Shown here in pieces: positions 1 through 10,379 of a stretch of DNA of 64,000 nucleotides. The DNA lies in NCBI GenBank assembly GCA_033439765.1, contig JAULSN010000001.1:2356001-2420000 (forward strand), given 5' to 3'. The notes below the pieces were generated by a model, which saw nothing but the letters and a program-made list of their open reading frames with translations, made no database searches and was not told the origin of the DNA. Position 1 is the first letter of the stretch; each line of letters opens with the position of its first letter. The stretch is from Lasiosphaeria ovina. Taxonomy: Eukaryota; Ascomycota; Sordariomycetes; Sordariales; Lasiosphaeriaceae. The translations under genes were made by a program, and so were the position numbers.

Positions 1-450
1 GAGTGGGGTCGGGGCCGCGGAGGCCGAGGCGGCGGGTTGTTGTTGGTTCCGCCGAGGTCTGAGGCCGGGCTTCGTTGGGGATATGTTTGAGAGTTCATCG
101 GCGGTTCGGCCCGATTGTTCCGTGGGCCAGAGAGCCACCAGGAGGTCGGGAGACGGCGGCATACCGCTCTTGAGCTCGGTGGGGTTAGGAACAGGGTGCC
201 AGGCCACGTGCTGCATCGACCGTGTGTGCGCGGTCATATTGAGTGCTGAGGGCGACAAAGACGCAAGCTCTAGAACGTGAGCAAGGCGGAACTCTGGCCC
301 AGGTTCACGTTGGATCCTCGGCGGTGCACGCCGAGACTGGCAGCCATATGCAGCCACGGGACGAGCGGGTTGACACATGCCAGTAGCCATGATGTTGCCG
401 TGTATTCCCTCGAGGACAAACGCGAGGTCGGTGGAGGAGAAGGTCGGCAT
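1..450 (-). CDS. N-terminal part of an unknown protein, cut by the left window edge
   Basis: The minus strand is open from an ATG at 450 down to base 1 (150 codons, no stop), so this is the beginning of a gene that continues outside the window. The peptide starts MPTFSSTDLAFVLEGIHGN and ends in a Gln/Pro/Ala/Ser-rich stretch at the edge. A TATAAAC sequence lies about 70 bp upstream at 519-525 on the same strand, which supports transcription in this direction. I recognise no domain or motif and give no function. Other in-frame ATGs lie downstream, for example at 390. Plus-strand ORFs over the same bases are short and have no comparable promoter signal. Confidence 0.5.
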   Translation of the reverse strand, partial: MPTFSSTDLAFVLEGIHGNIMATGMCQPARPVAAYGCQSRRAPPRIQREPGPEFRLAHVLELASLSPSALNMTAHTRSMQHVAWHPVPNPTELKSGMPPSPDLLVALWPTEQSGRTADELSNISPTKPGLRPRRNQQQPAASASAAPTPL

Positions 451-518
451 TGGTGGTCAGAGTAAGTTGTGAGGAGAAACCTTCTGCAGGTCGAGATCGG
501 GGGAGGGAGAGGGGTGTG

Positions 519-525
519 GTTTATA
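519..525 (-). promoter_or_regulatory. TATA box of the truncated gene at the left edge
   Basis: TATAAAC on the minus strand, about 70 bp before the ATG at 450. Spacing and sequence fit a fungal core promoter. Confidence 0.4.
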
Positions 526-3017
526 TGAACATATTGGGAAGCTACTCAAGTTAACGCATCTCACCCCGAAACCAGTCCAAGGTGGGACTGATACGGCTGC
601 CGTTCCCGCGTTTCCACATCCCAAGAAGCCAAGCCTCAGGCGGAGTACCAGGTACGTGTAACATAGGCACAGTTAGGAAGTTAATGTCAGAGTACCCGAC
701 GGTTGTTGGCACCCCAGTCATTCGGATCCCAGTCATGGTTGGGGAGGGGGTGCGTCTGGCCCAATCACGGGCGGGCTGAGCCAGCCAAGACAGTGAGGTC
801 TGGGTGGGAGCTGACCGGGCACCAGCATGAGTTAAAAAAAGGATATACGTACGTAAAAAAATAGCTTGGATCTCCAAGCCGGGCCAAGACGCACCCGTGC
901 TCACCTTCCACAAATTGCGCAAGCCAACGCCAGGTCAGGTCTGTGCGCATAATTGAATGACTGGGACCCGGAGAGCGAGCTGGAGTCCTGGATAGTGAGC
1001 GGGGAATCGGGAATGTCAGGTGTCTGGGAGAAATTGCGTCCCGGCAGGCTGTTGGCAGCGTCGGGGGGGGTCGACTTTGGGAGTCGCCAAGGGCCTGTCA
1101 CCCCGGGCAAGGGCATGCATGCGCCCTTGCTCATCGCTGAGCTTGTCCACGAGAAGCAACTTGAAAAGGAGTGGTGCCGCCCGCACCCATGGGTCGGGGG
1201 CTGGGCAAGAAGCTAAGGTGAAGTAACTTGAAGTGGAACACCCGAAGGTGTGGACCGCGCAACAATTAAATGCTCCCGCAATATTCAGAAAGGGGTGGAC
1301 TGAAGGAACGAAAGTCAGTGCACACCACCGCACAGAGCACAGTGGCGGCAGCAAGGCTCGGCACGAGAAGGAGCAAGGCGTTGTAGTACAGGAAGTGGGG
1401 ACGCCTTGACACTTGCTGGTGCTTGTCCCGACACTCTGGTCTCCCACCCACCTTCCCGGACAAGGACAGAACAGGACCTGCTGTGTAGATTAGGTTAGGG
1501 TTTTGGGATCCGCAGATGCGAGTGTCATCCAGACGGCGCCGAAAAAGAAAGCCAGTGCGGATCGAGATCGCCAGGAGACTCCCAACTGCCGTCGCACTCG
1601 AGTGCGGATTTCTCGGTAAAAAGACAGAGAAGAAAGGGAAAAAGGGAAAAAATGACAACCCGTTTCCAATGCCCCATGCTCTGTTCGTTCAATTCAAGTT
1701 CTCTCGGTCCTCGGTCCTCGGAATAAGCCGATACTGCGACCCTGCTAGCTGAGAGTCTAAGATGTGCATCGGGCTAGCAGAATCGGAGCTTCTCGTCCGT
1801 GCGGCCTAGGGAAGAGAGCCAACGAGAGTTAAAACCGTGTCGAACTTGCATTGTGCTGCTGGCCAGCCCACTCTTTCACACGCTAAGATATCGTATTCGT
1901 AAGGTGGTGAAAACATGATGCGGTGAGGACAATCGGTGGTGTGTGTGTGTGTGTCTTGCAAAAAAAGGTGATGGGATTTTGTCCCCCAAGTGGCTTTGGA
2001 CGCCTTGGCCTCCCCCACCAAACTGGACCAATCACAGTCCTACATTGCGATGCCAAGACCACTAGTTCACCGCGATGGATGCGCGCTTGCGGAGCAGGGT
2101 TGGGATACCTCGGTACCTACCTGATTCTGATTAAAAGATTGACATCCAGATTCGTTTGTTCAAGGCAACTCGTCTTTACACACCTAGCCCTCATCAGGTC
2201 CTCCATTTTTACCCTTACATCGGCGGAAGCCAAGAGCGGGCTGGGTGAGCAGCCAAGCCCACGAGACACCGGTGCGGAATTCAGAAGGGTTTCTTTTTTT
2301 GCAAAATCGGGATTCCGTCGGCCCTAAAAGGTTCGTTTAGCGTTGTGCAGAGGGACAGGTGAGACATTCCATGTTTCTCATGGACACTTTGTACCAGGGC
2401 TGCGGTGCCTCGAGGTTTCTTTCGTAATTAATTAGTACCTCGGACTTTATAGCAAGATTGGTGAGATGAGTTGGAATCCTTGTCACTCACTTAGGAGTCG
2501 AGCCAGGTAGCGGTACAACATGTAGTACAAACTTTTCCAGGATGTGTTGCGCCATAATTACGCCTCTCTCTCGGCTTGAGCCGAGCGCTGCGGCAGTTTG
2601 TGGCGGAATGGGGAGCGGAGTTGCACAGCTTTCGGGCTTGCCAAGTCCGTATCTGGAAATTCCCAACAGCTGGAGCCTGGGGGTATTCGGTTTCGTTGGT
2701 GAAGGCGCAGTAATTAGTTGCAGGGTCGAAGTTCCTACTAAGGCTCGTTGGTGCGGACTTGGGAGCTAATAGATTCCGGTTCGATTGTCATTGTTGGTCA
2801 GATTCACTCGGCCCGCAGCGGGCGTCCATGGATCTGATAACTGACATGTGGCATTATGTTCACCTGCCGTCTTTGGAGTGTAACTGCAAGTTCTGAAATC
2901 TGAGAGACAAATCCTGGGGTAGTACCAAACACTGCCCGTAATTATTCCTCGGTCAATGTGAGGGATGTCACTTGTCATGTTTTATCTCCGCATAACCCGA
3001 GAGAATATTGTCTGTCC

Positions 3018-3076
3018 CTTTTCTTTTCTTTTCTTTTCTTTTCTTTTCTTTTCTTTTCTTTTCTTTTCTTTTCTTT
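3018..3076. repeat. (TTTTC)n microsatellite
   Basis: About eleven near-perfect copies of a five-base pyrimidine unit, CTTTT on the plus strand. It is intergenic, about 260 bp past the stop codon of the secreted-protein gene. Confidence 0.9.
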
Positions 3077-3331
3077 ATTTGTTCTTCTTTTTTCCTTGGT
3101 TGGCATAATCGAGGATTCAATCACTAGCATACTGTTGTTATATCGTCTCGTGCCCCGGTAACTTATATAATGATCAATTGGCATCGCTCATTGGTTTAAA
3201 TCTCTGTTTCATTATCTACGTAATTTTCCGTGACTGAACCAACCCGGAAGAGGAAAATGATAATATTATCGCACCACAGACTACTCAATATTACACCCAA
3301 GTAATAGTCGAACATCCCTCCCTTGCATCGG

Positions 3332-3808
3332 TCATGCCTTGGACGCGCTCGTGGGACAGGTGAACGCGAAAGAGCCCCACGAGTCGATGCCTTCAACCAC
3401 ATTACCGCAGCCACTGTCGGTGCTGAACGAGCGGCCGACGCCCCGGCAGCCTGCTTCCGCCCAAACAAAGACTAAAAAAAAAAATCCCAAGTCAGATATC
3501 AAACTTCTTGTTAAAAAAGGGGGCAGCAGCGAGAGTGTCTTACAGCTGCAGCCATCGTTGATGTCGGTCAGGGTAACCGACTTGACGACGTCGCTGAAGT
3601 CGTTGCACGTGTCGAGGCCCGACTGCGTGACGGTCCACACGCCTAGGTTCTGGTTCAAGCAGCCGGTCTCGCCAAAGATGCGGATGTCCCCAATGTGCGG
3701 GTCCTGGCGCGTCACCTTGGCGAAGCCATCCGCCCTGAAGGTCAGCGCGCTGGCGCCGAGCGCCATGGCCATGAAGATGACGGAAGACATGGAGGTGATG
3801 AAATGCAT
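3332..3808 (-). CDS. Small secreted six-cysteine protein
   Basis: Two exons, 3808-3544 and 3471-3332, around a 72-bp intron (donor GTAAGA, acceptor after a poly-T run ending TTTAG). The product is 134 residues. Residues 1-22 form a hydrophobic signal peptide (MHFITSMSSVIFMAMALGA and following). The mature part has six cysteines at about 50, 68, 87, 97, 110 and 127, enough for three disulfides. The spacing and the motif GCSFFVWAEAGC resemble fungal small secreted proteins. The intron length is a multiple of three and it has no stop, so an unspliced 158-residue reading also stays open. I prefer the spliced form because the poly-T/AG acceptor is strong and the join restores a regular Cys-aromatic pattern. 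A TATAAA lies about 180 bp upstream. The function is unknown; an effector-like or cell-wall role is only a guess. Confidence 0.7.
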   Translation of the reverse strand: MHFITSMSSVIFMAMALGASALTFRADGFAKVTRQDPHIGDIRIFGETGCLNQNLGVWTVTQSGLDTCNDFSDVVKSVTLTDINDGCSCKTLSLLPPFLTRSLISDLGFFFLVFVWAEAGCRGVGRSFSTDSGCGNVVEGIDSWGSFAFTCPTSASKA

Positions 3809-5012
3809 CTTGGAGAAAGGCTGGAGCTACTTGGTGATTCTGGCTTGGGTTTGAGGTGGAGGGTAGGAAGTCTGCCGTGGGTTTGTTTACTAGCTTGTAC
3901 GCTGTCTGGATGAGGTTGTTGCGAGAGTGCTTCGGCTGGTGCTAAGGGGAAATAGAGAACGCAACTTTCATCATGGGCAAAGCTTGGCCTTTATATCCAT
4001 CTCGATACCAACTACGGAGTAGACTGCGTGTTGATCTGTATAATCTCCGGACGACGTTGGTTGCCCACTGTTTGTTTCTCCTGAATCCACCGATGCTGCA
4101 CGACTCCACTTCGTGTTTTTTCCGTAGCACGGATGACGGGGACACCGTCTGACCACCCGCCAAATCTGGATACGAGTCTGTGATTATGTCGGCTGGAAGC
4201 CGATTGCCAGCGGGAGGGTGGCGTTGGTGACACTGCCGCCCTCGTAACACGTACCAAGCCCCAAGGCAAGAGCGTCGCTGACCATGCCGTGCATCAGGCA
4301 TATCAAGCGGGCAAGACTCGATTTACCCGGAAACAACGCGGACGTACACTAAACCGTTTTGATTCGCGACTAACTCGTCGTCTAAACCTACCAACTGCGT
4401 CTCCACTATTCATCACACGCAGCCAAGGGGGAAGGATCATTACTATACGAACTCTCCAACTCCCTAACTTTGGGGTGGGGACCAATGAACACGATCACGG
4501 GACGGGACTTGGGGGTTTCCGATACGACGGGGGCATCTCGGCCTCGAAATCGCCATGGAAGCGATTCTGTGTGAGATTCTGACCCGCAGGGTCCGCGTCG
4601 AACGATTTTGGTCGCATCACGGTACAAAAAGGGCACCTGATCGTCGAATGAAAACGTCGGGGCGATCCTGTCGCATCAAACCCAACGAGCCGTTCTCGAA
4701 GACCGAAAAGAAGACGGCTGCCTAAGGTAGGCCGGTAGACTCCCCGCTTACGAACGGATCACACACGACATCAAATACGACCTGCAGCACCAGTTGATCA
4801 CCTGCCCGGTATGGAATTCAAGTCCCTCAACTGCCGGACAACAAAGGTATCAATGACTAAAAGAGAAAAAAAGAACACTACTCCGTAGGGGGGGAGAAAA
4901 GAGATAGAGAAAGAGAAAGGCCCGAAGATGTGCTGAAAAAGCCGATATGGACCCAACCAGCCGGAGGTGTGATCTCCATCTATTAGACTACTCCGAGGCG
5001 TAAGTACCCAGA
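3809..5012. other. Intergenic region
   Basis: Promoter side of the secreted-protein gene and 3' side of the NAD(P)-binding protein gene. Short ORFs around 3942-4636 occur on both strands without start context, splice signals or coding composition. No gene seen. Confidence 0.5.
3990..3995 (-). promoter_or_regulatory. TATA box of the secreted-protein gene
   Basis: TATAAA on the minus strand, 182 bp before the ATG at 3808. Confidence 0.4.
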
Positions 5013-5942
5013 TTATGAGAGATTCACCAGGTCCTCGTACTCGACGATGCGCTCTTCGTATCCTTCAAGCAGGATGCGGATCATGGCGCGTCCCAGCTGG
5101 TCGGCGCCGATGGAGCAGTACAGCTTCCCGACGAACTTGCTGGCCATGTTGGCGCCGGCCGGGAGGACGTGGCCGGGCCGCACGCAGTAGGCAGAGAAAT
5201 GGTGCTTGCTTCCGGCGCTGCCACACCGCGTGTCTGCCAGGTCGCATAGCTCCTGCTCTGCCTCGCCCTGGGGGTTTTGGTCACGGCCCGTCAGCATGAA
5301 AAGTGATGAATAGGAGATCGAGTTAAGAGGCACTCACATGGATGCGGCGCGTGTCGGGGTTGAACCACAGCGGCTTCTTCTCGTCCCACTCGGCGTGCCG
5401 GTCGCTGCAGAACAAGAAGGAAAACCTCTTGCCCGCGGGCAGCTGCGGCAACAGGTTGTCGAGGAACGCGTTCGCGGCCGCCACGGGGAAGTCGACCTGG
5501 ACAGCCTTGTAGGTTTCGATGTCGGGGAACTGGTGGGCCCTGCCGCCGATAGCCCTGCAGACGAGATGAAAGAGAAGCAAAATGTCAGTCACTGTCATCT
5601 AAACTCTACTCCAATACTCAACCTTGACTAAGTCTAAAGACACAGCTCTGAGTGCCACTCCCGGACTCGCCAGCAGATGCCTTTCTCTGAGCGTCATCAG
5701 TGATAAACGGGGAGAACCAACCATATGCATGCCTCGACGCCTGCAAGCTCACTCAAGAGGTCTGGCGGGTACGAGCCGAAGTCGTGGTGGATGATGGACG
5801 TGACCTTTGGATCGTCAGCGAGCGCTTTGGGAAGCGGCCGGCGCGACATGGCGAAGACGTGGGTGATCCTCTCGTCGGCGATGCACGCGGCGAGCACCCC
5901 GCTGCCGACGAGCCCCGTCGCTCCTGTGACAATTACTTTCAT
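5013..5942 (-). CDS. NAD(P)-binding epimerase/NmrA-like protein
   Basis: Three exons, 5942-5722, 5554-5338 and 5267-5013, separated by introns of 167 bp (donor GTTGGT, acceptor CTGCAG) and 70 bp (donor GTGAGT, acceptor CCCCAG). The product is 230 residues. The N-terminus MKVIVTGATGLVGSG is a Rossmann dinucleotide-binding loop (GxxGxxG at residues 7-13). The segment ACIWAIGGRAHQFPD, restored across the first splice, is typical of fungal NAD(P)-binding proteins related to the NAD-dependent epimerase and HTATIP2-like families. No classic YxxxK catalytic pair is obvious, so the reaction cannot be assigned. There is no signal peptide or membrane segment, so it is probably cytosolic. It is head-to-head with the 2EXR gene across 1.4 kb. 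Confidence 0.8.
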
Positions 5943-7370
5943 GACGGCGGCGACTGGGGTGGGTTTCGGGGTCGGTTCCAGGGTACGGCGGATTCAGAAC
6001 TTCGGGTGGATTAGTATCCGCAATATGTCGTTCGACTTTTTGGCTTATTCTTCCTCCTTTTCTGCAGGGGGTGGCAACGGTAATAATAGCGCGCGTGTCA
6101 CGCAGGTGTCACGGACGAGGGCTGTGAGGCAAGAGCGAAAGACCTGCGCTCATGCTGGTTAGCTGGCTGCCTGGCTGCCTGTGCTACCAGGTAGCCAAGA
6201 AACGGGCAAAACAGCCCAGTCCACTTTCCATTTTCCATTTAAGCTCCCCCAGATTTTCCACGCACGGAGCGTCCTTAACTGCCAATGAAATGGAAATATG
6301 ACCTCCCAACCCTCCCACGCGCCGGGCGGCCGCTTTCTGCGGCTGACGGCCCCGACACGGCGCGAAACAAAGAGACGGGCATGGCTGGTGGGGCGGTTCA
6401 GAACTGTGCCCCCCAAACAGGCAGCCAGCGACCTGATACTTCAGCGCCCTCCCCCCCAAACATAAACACTGAACTGAATCCGTCCACTGCCACTCCAAGC
6501 CCTCCACTGTGAATGATCGACATCCCGTTATTTGGCCCGTTCAAGAGGTGGCAACGAGGTGCCCTGGTCGATCTAGACTTTGTGGACCTTGGATCGGCTT
6601 CGGAAGTACTCCCTCGTCCCGTCCGTTTTACCAAGACGCCATGGCCGAAACAGCGGGCTGCCAAGGCTCAAGAGGCCAAGAAGCAGCCAAGCCAGCCAAG
6701 CCAGCGATGGATGCAACTCCGTCCCGGTCCTCAAGTTTTTGGCGACTTAACATAGGAGCTAAATAAAGCATCATCCAAGTCATCTTCAACAAATCAGCTC
6801 AGACCGTCAACAATGAGTTAATGGTGGCTATGATGTCTCGGCGTATCATGCACCAGCTCATGGCTCATGCATCGTCCGATTACTCGCTGGCTTCTGTCTC
6901 GAGCCTCACTGACAACCTTGACCCGCACCAGGGCGTATTTACTACCAAATTAATGTGCTGACGCAGACCAAACATCAGATGGACGCAACGATGCGTATTG
7001 AGCGCCCCCCTCCCGAAAACCATCTGGGGCCTCTTTGGGGATTGCAAGGCTCAGCCCAGCATGAAACATTGGCCGTCTGTTTCGGCGAGGTGGTGCTGTT
7101 GCACGTCCGAGTTGTGCCGGCCCGAGGGGGCCAGTCCGGGGCCCGTGGCGGCCAACAACCGGTCGCCGCCGCCGGGACGGTCCACCCGCCCGCTTTCTCG
7201 GCCAGGCACTTCATGTTCAGGTTGAAATACTTGATTGTGCCGCGCAAAATCATGCGGGAAAAGCCCCCCAAGAAAAATGGCTTGAAAGAAGTCTCCCTCG
7301 CCGCACAAAGGACCACCCAGAGGGACCACCCTACCCTACCTTGTGCCGCTTTGTTTGTTAATTATACGCC
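5943..7370. other. Divergent intergenic region
   Basis: Shared upstream region of the NAD(P)-binding protein gene (minus) and the 2EXR gene (plus). It contains short GC-rich ORFs on both strands that I read as chance. No gene seen. Confidence 0.5.
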
Positions 7371-8516
7371 ATGCACACTGCAGCTGGCTTGATGGTACTG
7401 GACTCGGCCATTCAAGACCAAGAACCGCCCGCATGGGAGTCATGCGCCAAGCCCGACGACTCGGCGCGTAGTACTATTCACGATGACTTCGACATGATAT
7501 CAGGCGAGGCCGCGGCCGGCGGCAACCCCGAGAACGTCTTCCATCTCTTCCCAATACTACCTCCCGAGCTGCGTCTGCGTGTCTGGCACCACGCTATGGG
7601 CGCCGCAGCCGCCAACTCCAGAGTCCACCGAGTCCGCTGTGTCATCACATCGCCTACCGACAGCGACGGCGACGGCTGCCTCGAGGGCACCAAGCTCGAG
7701 CTCGAGCCCACACCCGCGCTGGTCGACTCGACCCAGGGCGTGCGCGCTCTCATGGGCGCCTGCTACGAATCCAGAATAGAAATCCTCCGCTGCCACTCGC
7801 TCCTCCCGGACAACCTCTTCCTCCGCGGCGGTGGGGTCCTGCGCTGCGACCTCAGCAAGGACGTCATCATGCTCGACGACGTGACGGTGGCTTTCCTAGT
7901 CAAGTTCCGGCAACTAGGGCTCGAGGTGGAAAAGATGTCGGACGGGCTGAGCGGGATCGAGCACCTGGGGCTGGACATACTCTCGGACCGCGAGACCTTC
8001 ATGGACGCCGAGTCGGGGCACCCGCGGTGCGAGGCGGCGCTGGTCAAGTTCGCGTCGTCGTTCCCGCGGCTGCGGCAAGTGTACCTGCTGCAGCCGCCGG
8101 CGGCGCTCGACGCGGCGCAGGCGGCCGAGCAGCGTGGGCGGCGGGCGTTCGCAGCGGCGCGCAATCACCTGTTTCTCGGCAGCAGCACCGTCGCCGAGTG
8201 GTACAGCACCCAGCCCCTGAGCTACTACTGGGTCGACGGCGCTTACCACGGCGACCTCGACTGCCTGACCCGCGTCCTCTGCGGCTTCCGCTTCGCCCTC
8301 GATGTGCCCCCCATCATGACCGACCTCAACGTCGAGGCACTCACCCGCCTGCCCGACATTGGCCTGTCCATCCTCCGCCACTACCGCGACGCTGCGCACG
8401 CCCCCAGCACCCAGCGCCACCTCGTCGCCATCCGCGAGTTCCCAGACTTTATATGTTGGAGCGAGACCATCATGGCCGACGACGGGTCCGTAGCGGAGCC
8501 AATAGAAGTGGCCTAG
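7371..8516 (+). CDS. 2EXR domain protein
   Basis: Intronless ORF of 381 residues. Residues about 57-76 read FHLFPILPPELRLRVWHHAM, the signature of the 2EXR family, a large and mostly uncharacterised Pezizomycotina family related in pattern to F-box-like segments. Further family-typical features follow: a SRIEILRCHSLLP-like segment near 130 and a stretch near 190-245 (GIEHLGLDILSDRETF, then FPRLRQVYLL). The codon third position is strongly GC-rich throughout. No membrane segment or signal peptide. The start at 7371 (MHTAAGLMVL) is the first in-frame Met; the Met eight codons in is an alternative. The molecular role of 2EXR proteins is not established. Confidence 0.85.
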   Translation: MHTAAGLMVLDSAIQDQEPPAWESCAKPDDSARSTIHDDFDMISGEAAAGGNPENVFHLFPILPPELRLRVWHHAMGAAAANSRVHRVRCVITSPTDSDGDGCLEGTKLELEPTPALVDSTQGVRALMGACYESRIEILRCHSLLPDNLFLRGGGVLRCDLSKDVIMLDDVTVAFLVKFRQLGLEVEKMSDGLSGIEHLGLDILSDRETFMDAESGHPRCEAALVKFASSFPRLRQVYLLQPPAALDAAQAAEQRGRRAFAAARNHLFLGSSTVAEWYSTQPLSYYWVDGAYHGDLDCLTRVLCGFRFALDVPPIMTDLNVEALTRLPDIGLSILRHYRDAAHAPSTQRHLVAIREFPDFICWSETIMADDGSVAEPIEVA

Positions 8517-9374
8517 TTAAATACCTTCCCAATGGGCCGATGAAACTCGTTGAGAGCTGTAGAATGTGTTGGTGGATTGCATTTCCCCCATTATTTTTCT
8601 CGGAATACGTAGCAGATATTGAAGAATTTATCTTTTTTTCGTAACCACTGTATTTTGCTCCCTCTGAATATCTTGCAGCTCGCTACATGCGTCAGCTATA
8701 TCACTCCGGATTTGAATACTTGGAGTATTTAAGATTATGGAGTTACTCAGTGGGGAATGAATATCTAGCTTGGAGAGAATGGTTGTTATTGAGGTTACGT
8801 ATTATTCCGCAGGATCTGATAATCTATAGTTTGCCTCCATAGATAGCGAGTCTGTGAGAAAGTGGTGGACCGGATGCACCAAGAACGGCCCGTACACCAT
8901 TTCTTATATTCGCGCCGCTGTGTAATACGCGCGCCTTTGCCGGGCGACTTCGTCGGAGTGGCGGAAGGTTCCATGACGAGCTCTTGACGGAGACTAAAGG
9001 AAAGGAATTAGGTAGCTATTGTTCGTTAATTAGTCTATTGTCCGTCCCGTGAGTGGATACCGCATAATGAGTGACAATAACAACCTCGAACTTCTTCTCC
9101 CTCATCCGATTGTCTCGACACCACACCCGGTGGATACCTCGCAGCCGTCAAGCAATAGGCACGTACAGCAAGACAATATCACCGTCCGCACTTATTCATA
9201 CCACTGCTATTGTCACACGCCGTGTGGATACTGCTCAACCAAGTGGTTCGTTTTTTCCGTCTCGAGGGAGGGAGTATCAATAAATCCTTCCCCCCCGTTC
9301 TGCCTTCGCTTTCCTTTTCTTTCCTTTCTTCGGGTTTACCAAGTTCGTCAGTTCAGTCGCACTCAAAGACTCAA
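8517..9374. other. Intergenic region
   Basis: 3' side of the 2EXR gene and promoter side of the small membrane ORF. It ends in a C/T-rich tract (about 9290-9330) like those seen before fungal transcription starts. No gene seen. Confidence 0.4.
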
Positions 9375-9478
9375 GTAAGTTCATCCCATACTAGACAGGA
9401 GTTGTCGCGGATTTACTCGAAGCCTCCCATCCTAGCTAACAGTTAATAATGCAGACTTTACAGAAAACCTTGCGCCTC

Positions 9479-9569
9479 ACTCTCTCTCTCTCTCACACAC
9501 ACACACGCACACACGCACGCACGCACACACGCACACGCGCACACACGCGCACACGCACACACACACACA
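9479..9569. repeat. (TC)n then (CA)n/(CG)n microsatellite
   Basis: About 16 bases of TC repeat followed by about 75 bases of alternating CA with CG interruptions. The repeat runs directly into the ATG of the small membrane ORF, so it would lie in that transcript's 5' untranslated region. Confidence 0.9.
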
Positions 9570-9797
9570 ATGGATGCCGCCCAAGAGACGTCGTGCGCAC
9601 AAAAGGTGTGCAACATCTTCCTCTTCGCCGGGGTGCTTATATACTATATATATGCACATCACGTCCGGCCCGCCCTCGCCCCGCTCTGCTTCGCGCTGCG
9701 GGTGCTGTGCCTGCCCTGTTGGGTGTGTCTGCGGCTCCGCCGGCACCGACGCGGCGAGCGCCGCCTTCGGGTGCTTGCCGAGCACGAGCTCGTCTAG
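9570..9797 (+). CDS. Putative 75-residue single-pass membrane protein
   Basis: ORF starting MDAAQETSCAQKVCNIFLF, with a hydrophobic segment at about residues 14-30 and a basic Arg-rich C-terminus. Codon third positions are GC-rich (ATC TTC CTC TTC GCC). Two intron-like units flank it and suggest a real transcript: one before it at 9375-9454 (GTAAGT donor, GCTAAC branch, GCAG acceptor) and one after the stop at 9809-9863 (GTAAGT donor, GCTAAC branch, TTTAG acceptor). The product is short and I recognise no homologue. A second frame from 9574 would also splice through the second intron and end Gly-Lys-Asp, but its codon use looks worse. A noncoding RNA is the main alternative. Confidence 0.4.
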   Translation: MDAAQETSCAQKVCNIFLFAGVLIYYIYAHHVRPALAPLCFALRVLCLPCWVCLRLRRHRRGERRLRVLAEHELV

Positions 9798-10190
9798 CTT
9801 CAGCATCGGTAAGTGTTTAAGGTGTTGCTAGGTAGTAGGTATGCTAACAAGGTTTTGGTTTAGGCAAAGACTAACGACTTCGGTTTTTTTTTTTTGTTGG
9901 AAGTCGGGGTGGGAGGACTTTTTTTTGGGCGGGGTTTTTTGCGACTGGAAAAGCCCGGCAAAGTAGGGAGGTAGGTACCCCCTCAGAAATGCATTGACAT
10001 TTTGAAATATTCGTCCCAACTTCGTGGCCATGCCGTCCCTTTCCAAACCACATACTTAACCAAGGTACCTAGGAATCACCGACATCATCAAAAAGGTGAA
10101 CACCTTGATGGAGCACGATGAGAGATACTCAAATCGCGTTTACGGTCAACCTCCGACACGATTCACATTTCACAGCGACCCGGTACTGGC

Positions 10191-10379
10191 TTGAGTATCG
10201 AGAATTTGTCCAAGCTCATCCTGGCCCGCTATATCCTTCCCAAACACCTGGAAAAACCCTGTGGCTTCACAAGCCAGTTTGCGGCGAAAGTCGTACGCCG
10301 CTACGATGCCGATCTGGTAGATGACGCGCGCAGGGTAGCCGGGGCCCAGGCGTGGCTTTACAGGGGTGGTATAGAGTAG
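10191..10379 (+). pseudogene. Possible coding remnant or isolated exon
   Basis: An open stretch of about 62 codons without an ATG reads like a helical protein segment (LSKLILARYILPKHLEKPCG, then AAKVVRRYDADLVDDARRVA) and ends in a stop. The frame upstream is closed, and I see no convincing intron joining it to another exon. It could be a decayed gene fragment, or chance. Family not recognised. Confidence 0.2.

Larger units (their letters stand above)
451..3331. other. Intergenic region, no convincing gene
   Basis: About 2.9 kb with only short overlapping ORFs that lack coding-like composition or splice signals. It holds the promoter of the left-edge gene, a (GT)8 tract at 1939-1954 and the pyrimidine repeat at 3018-3076. 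The distal part is downstream of the secreted-protein gene that ends at 3332. Confidence 0.5.
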
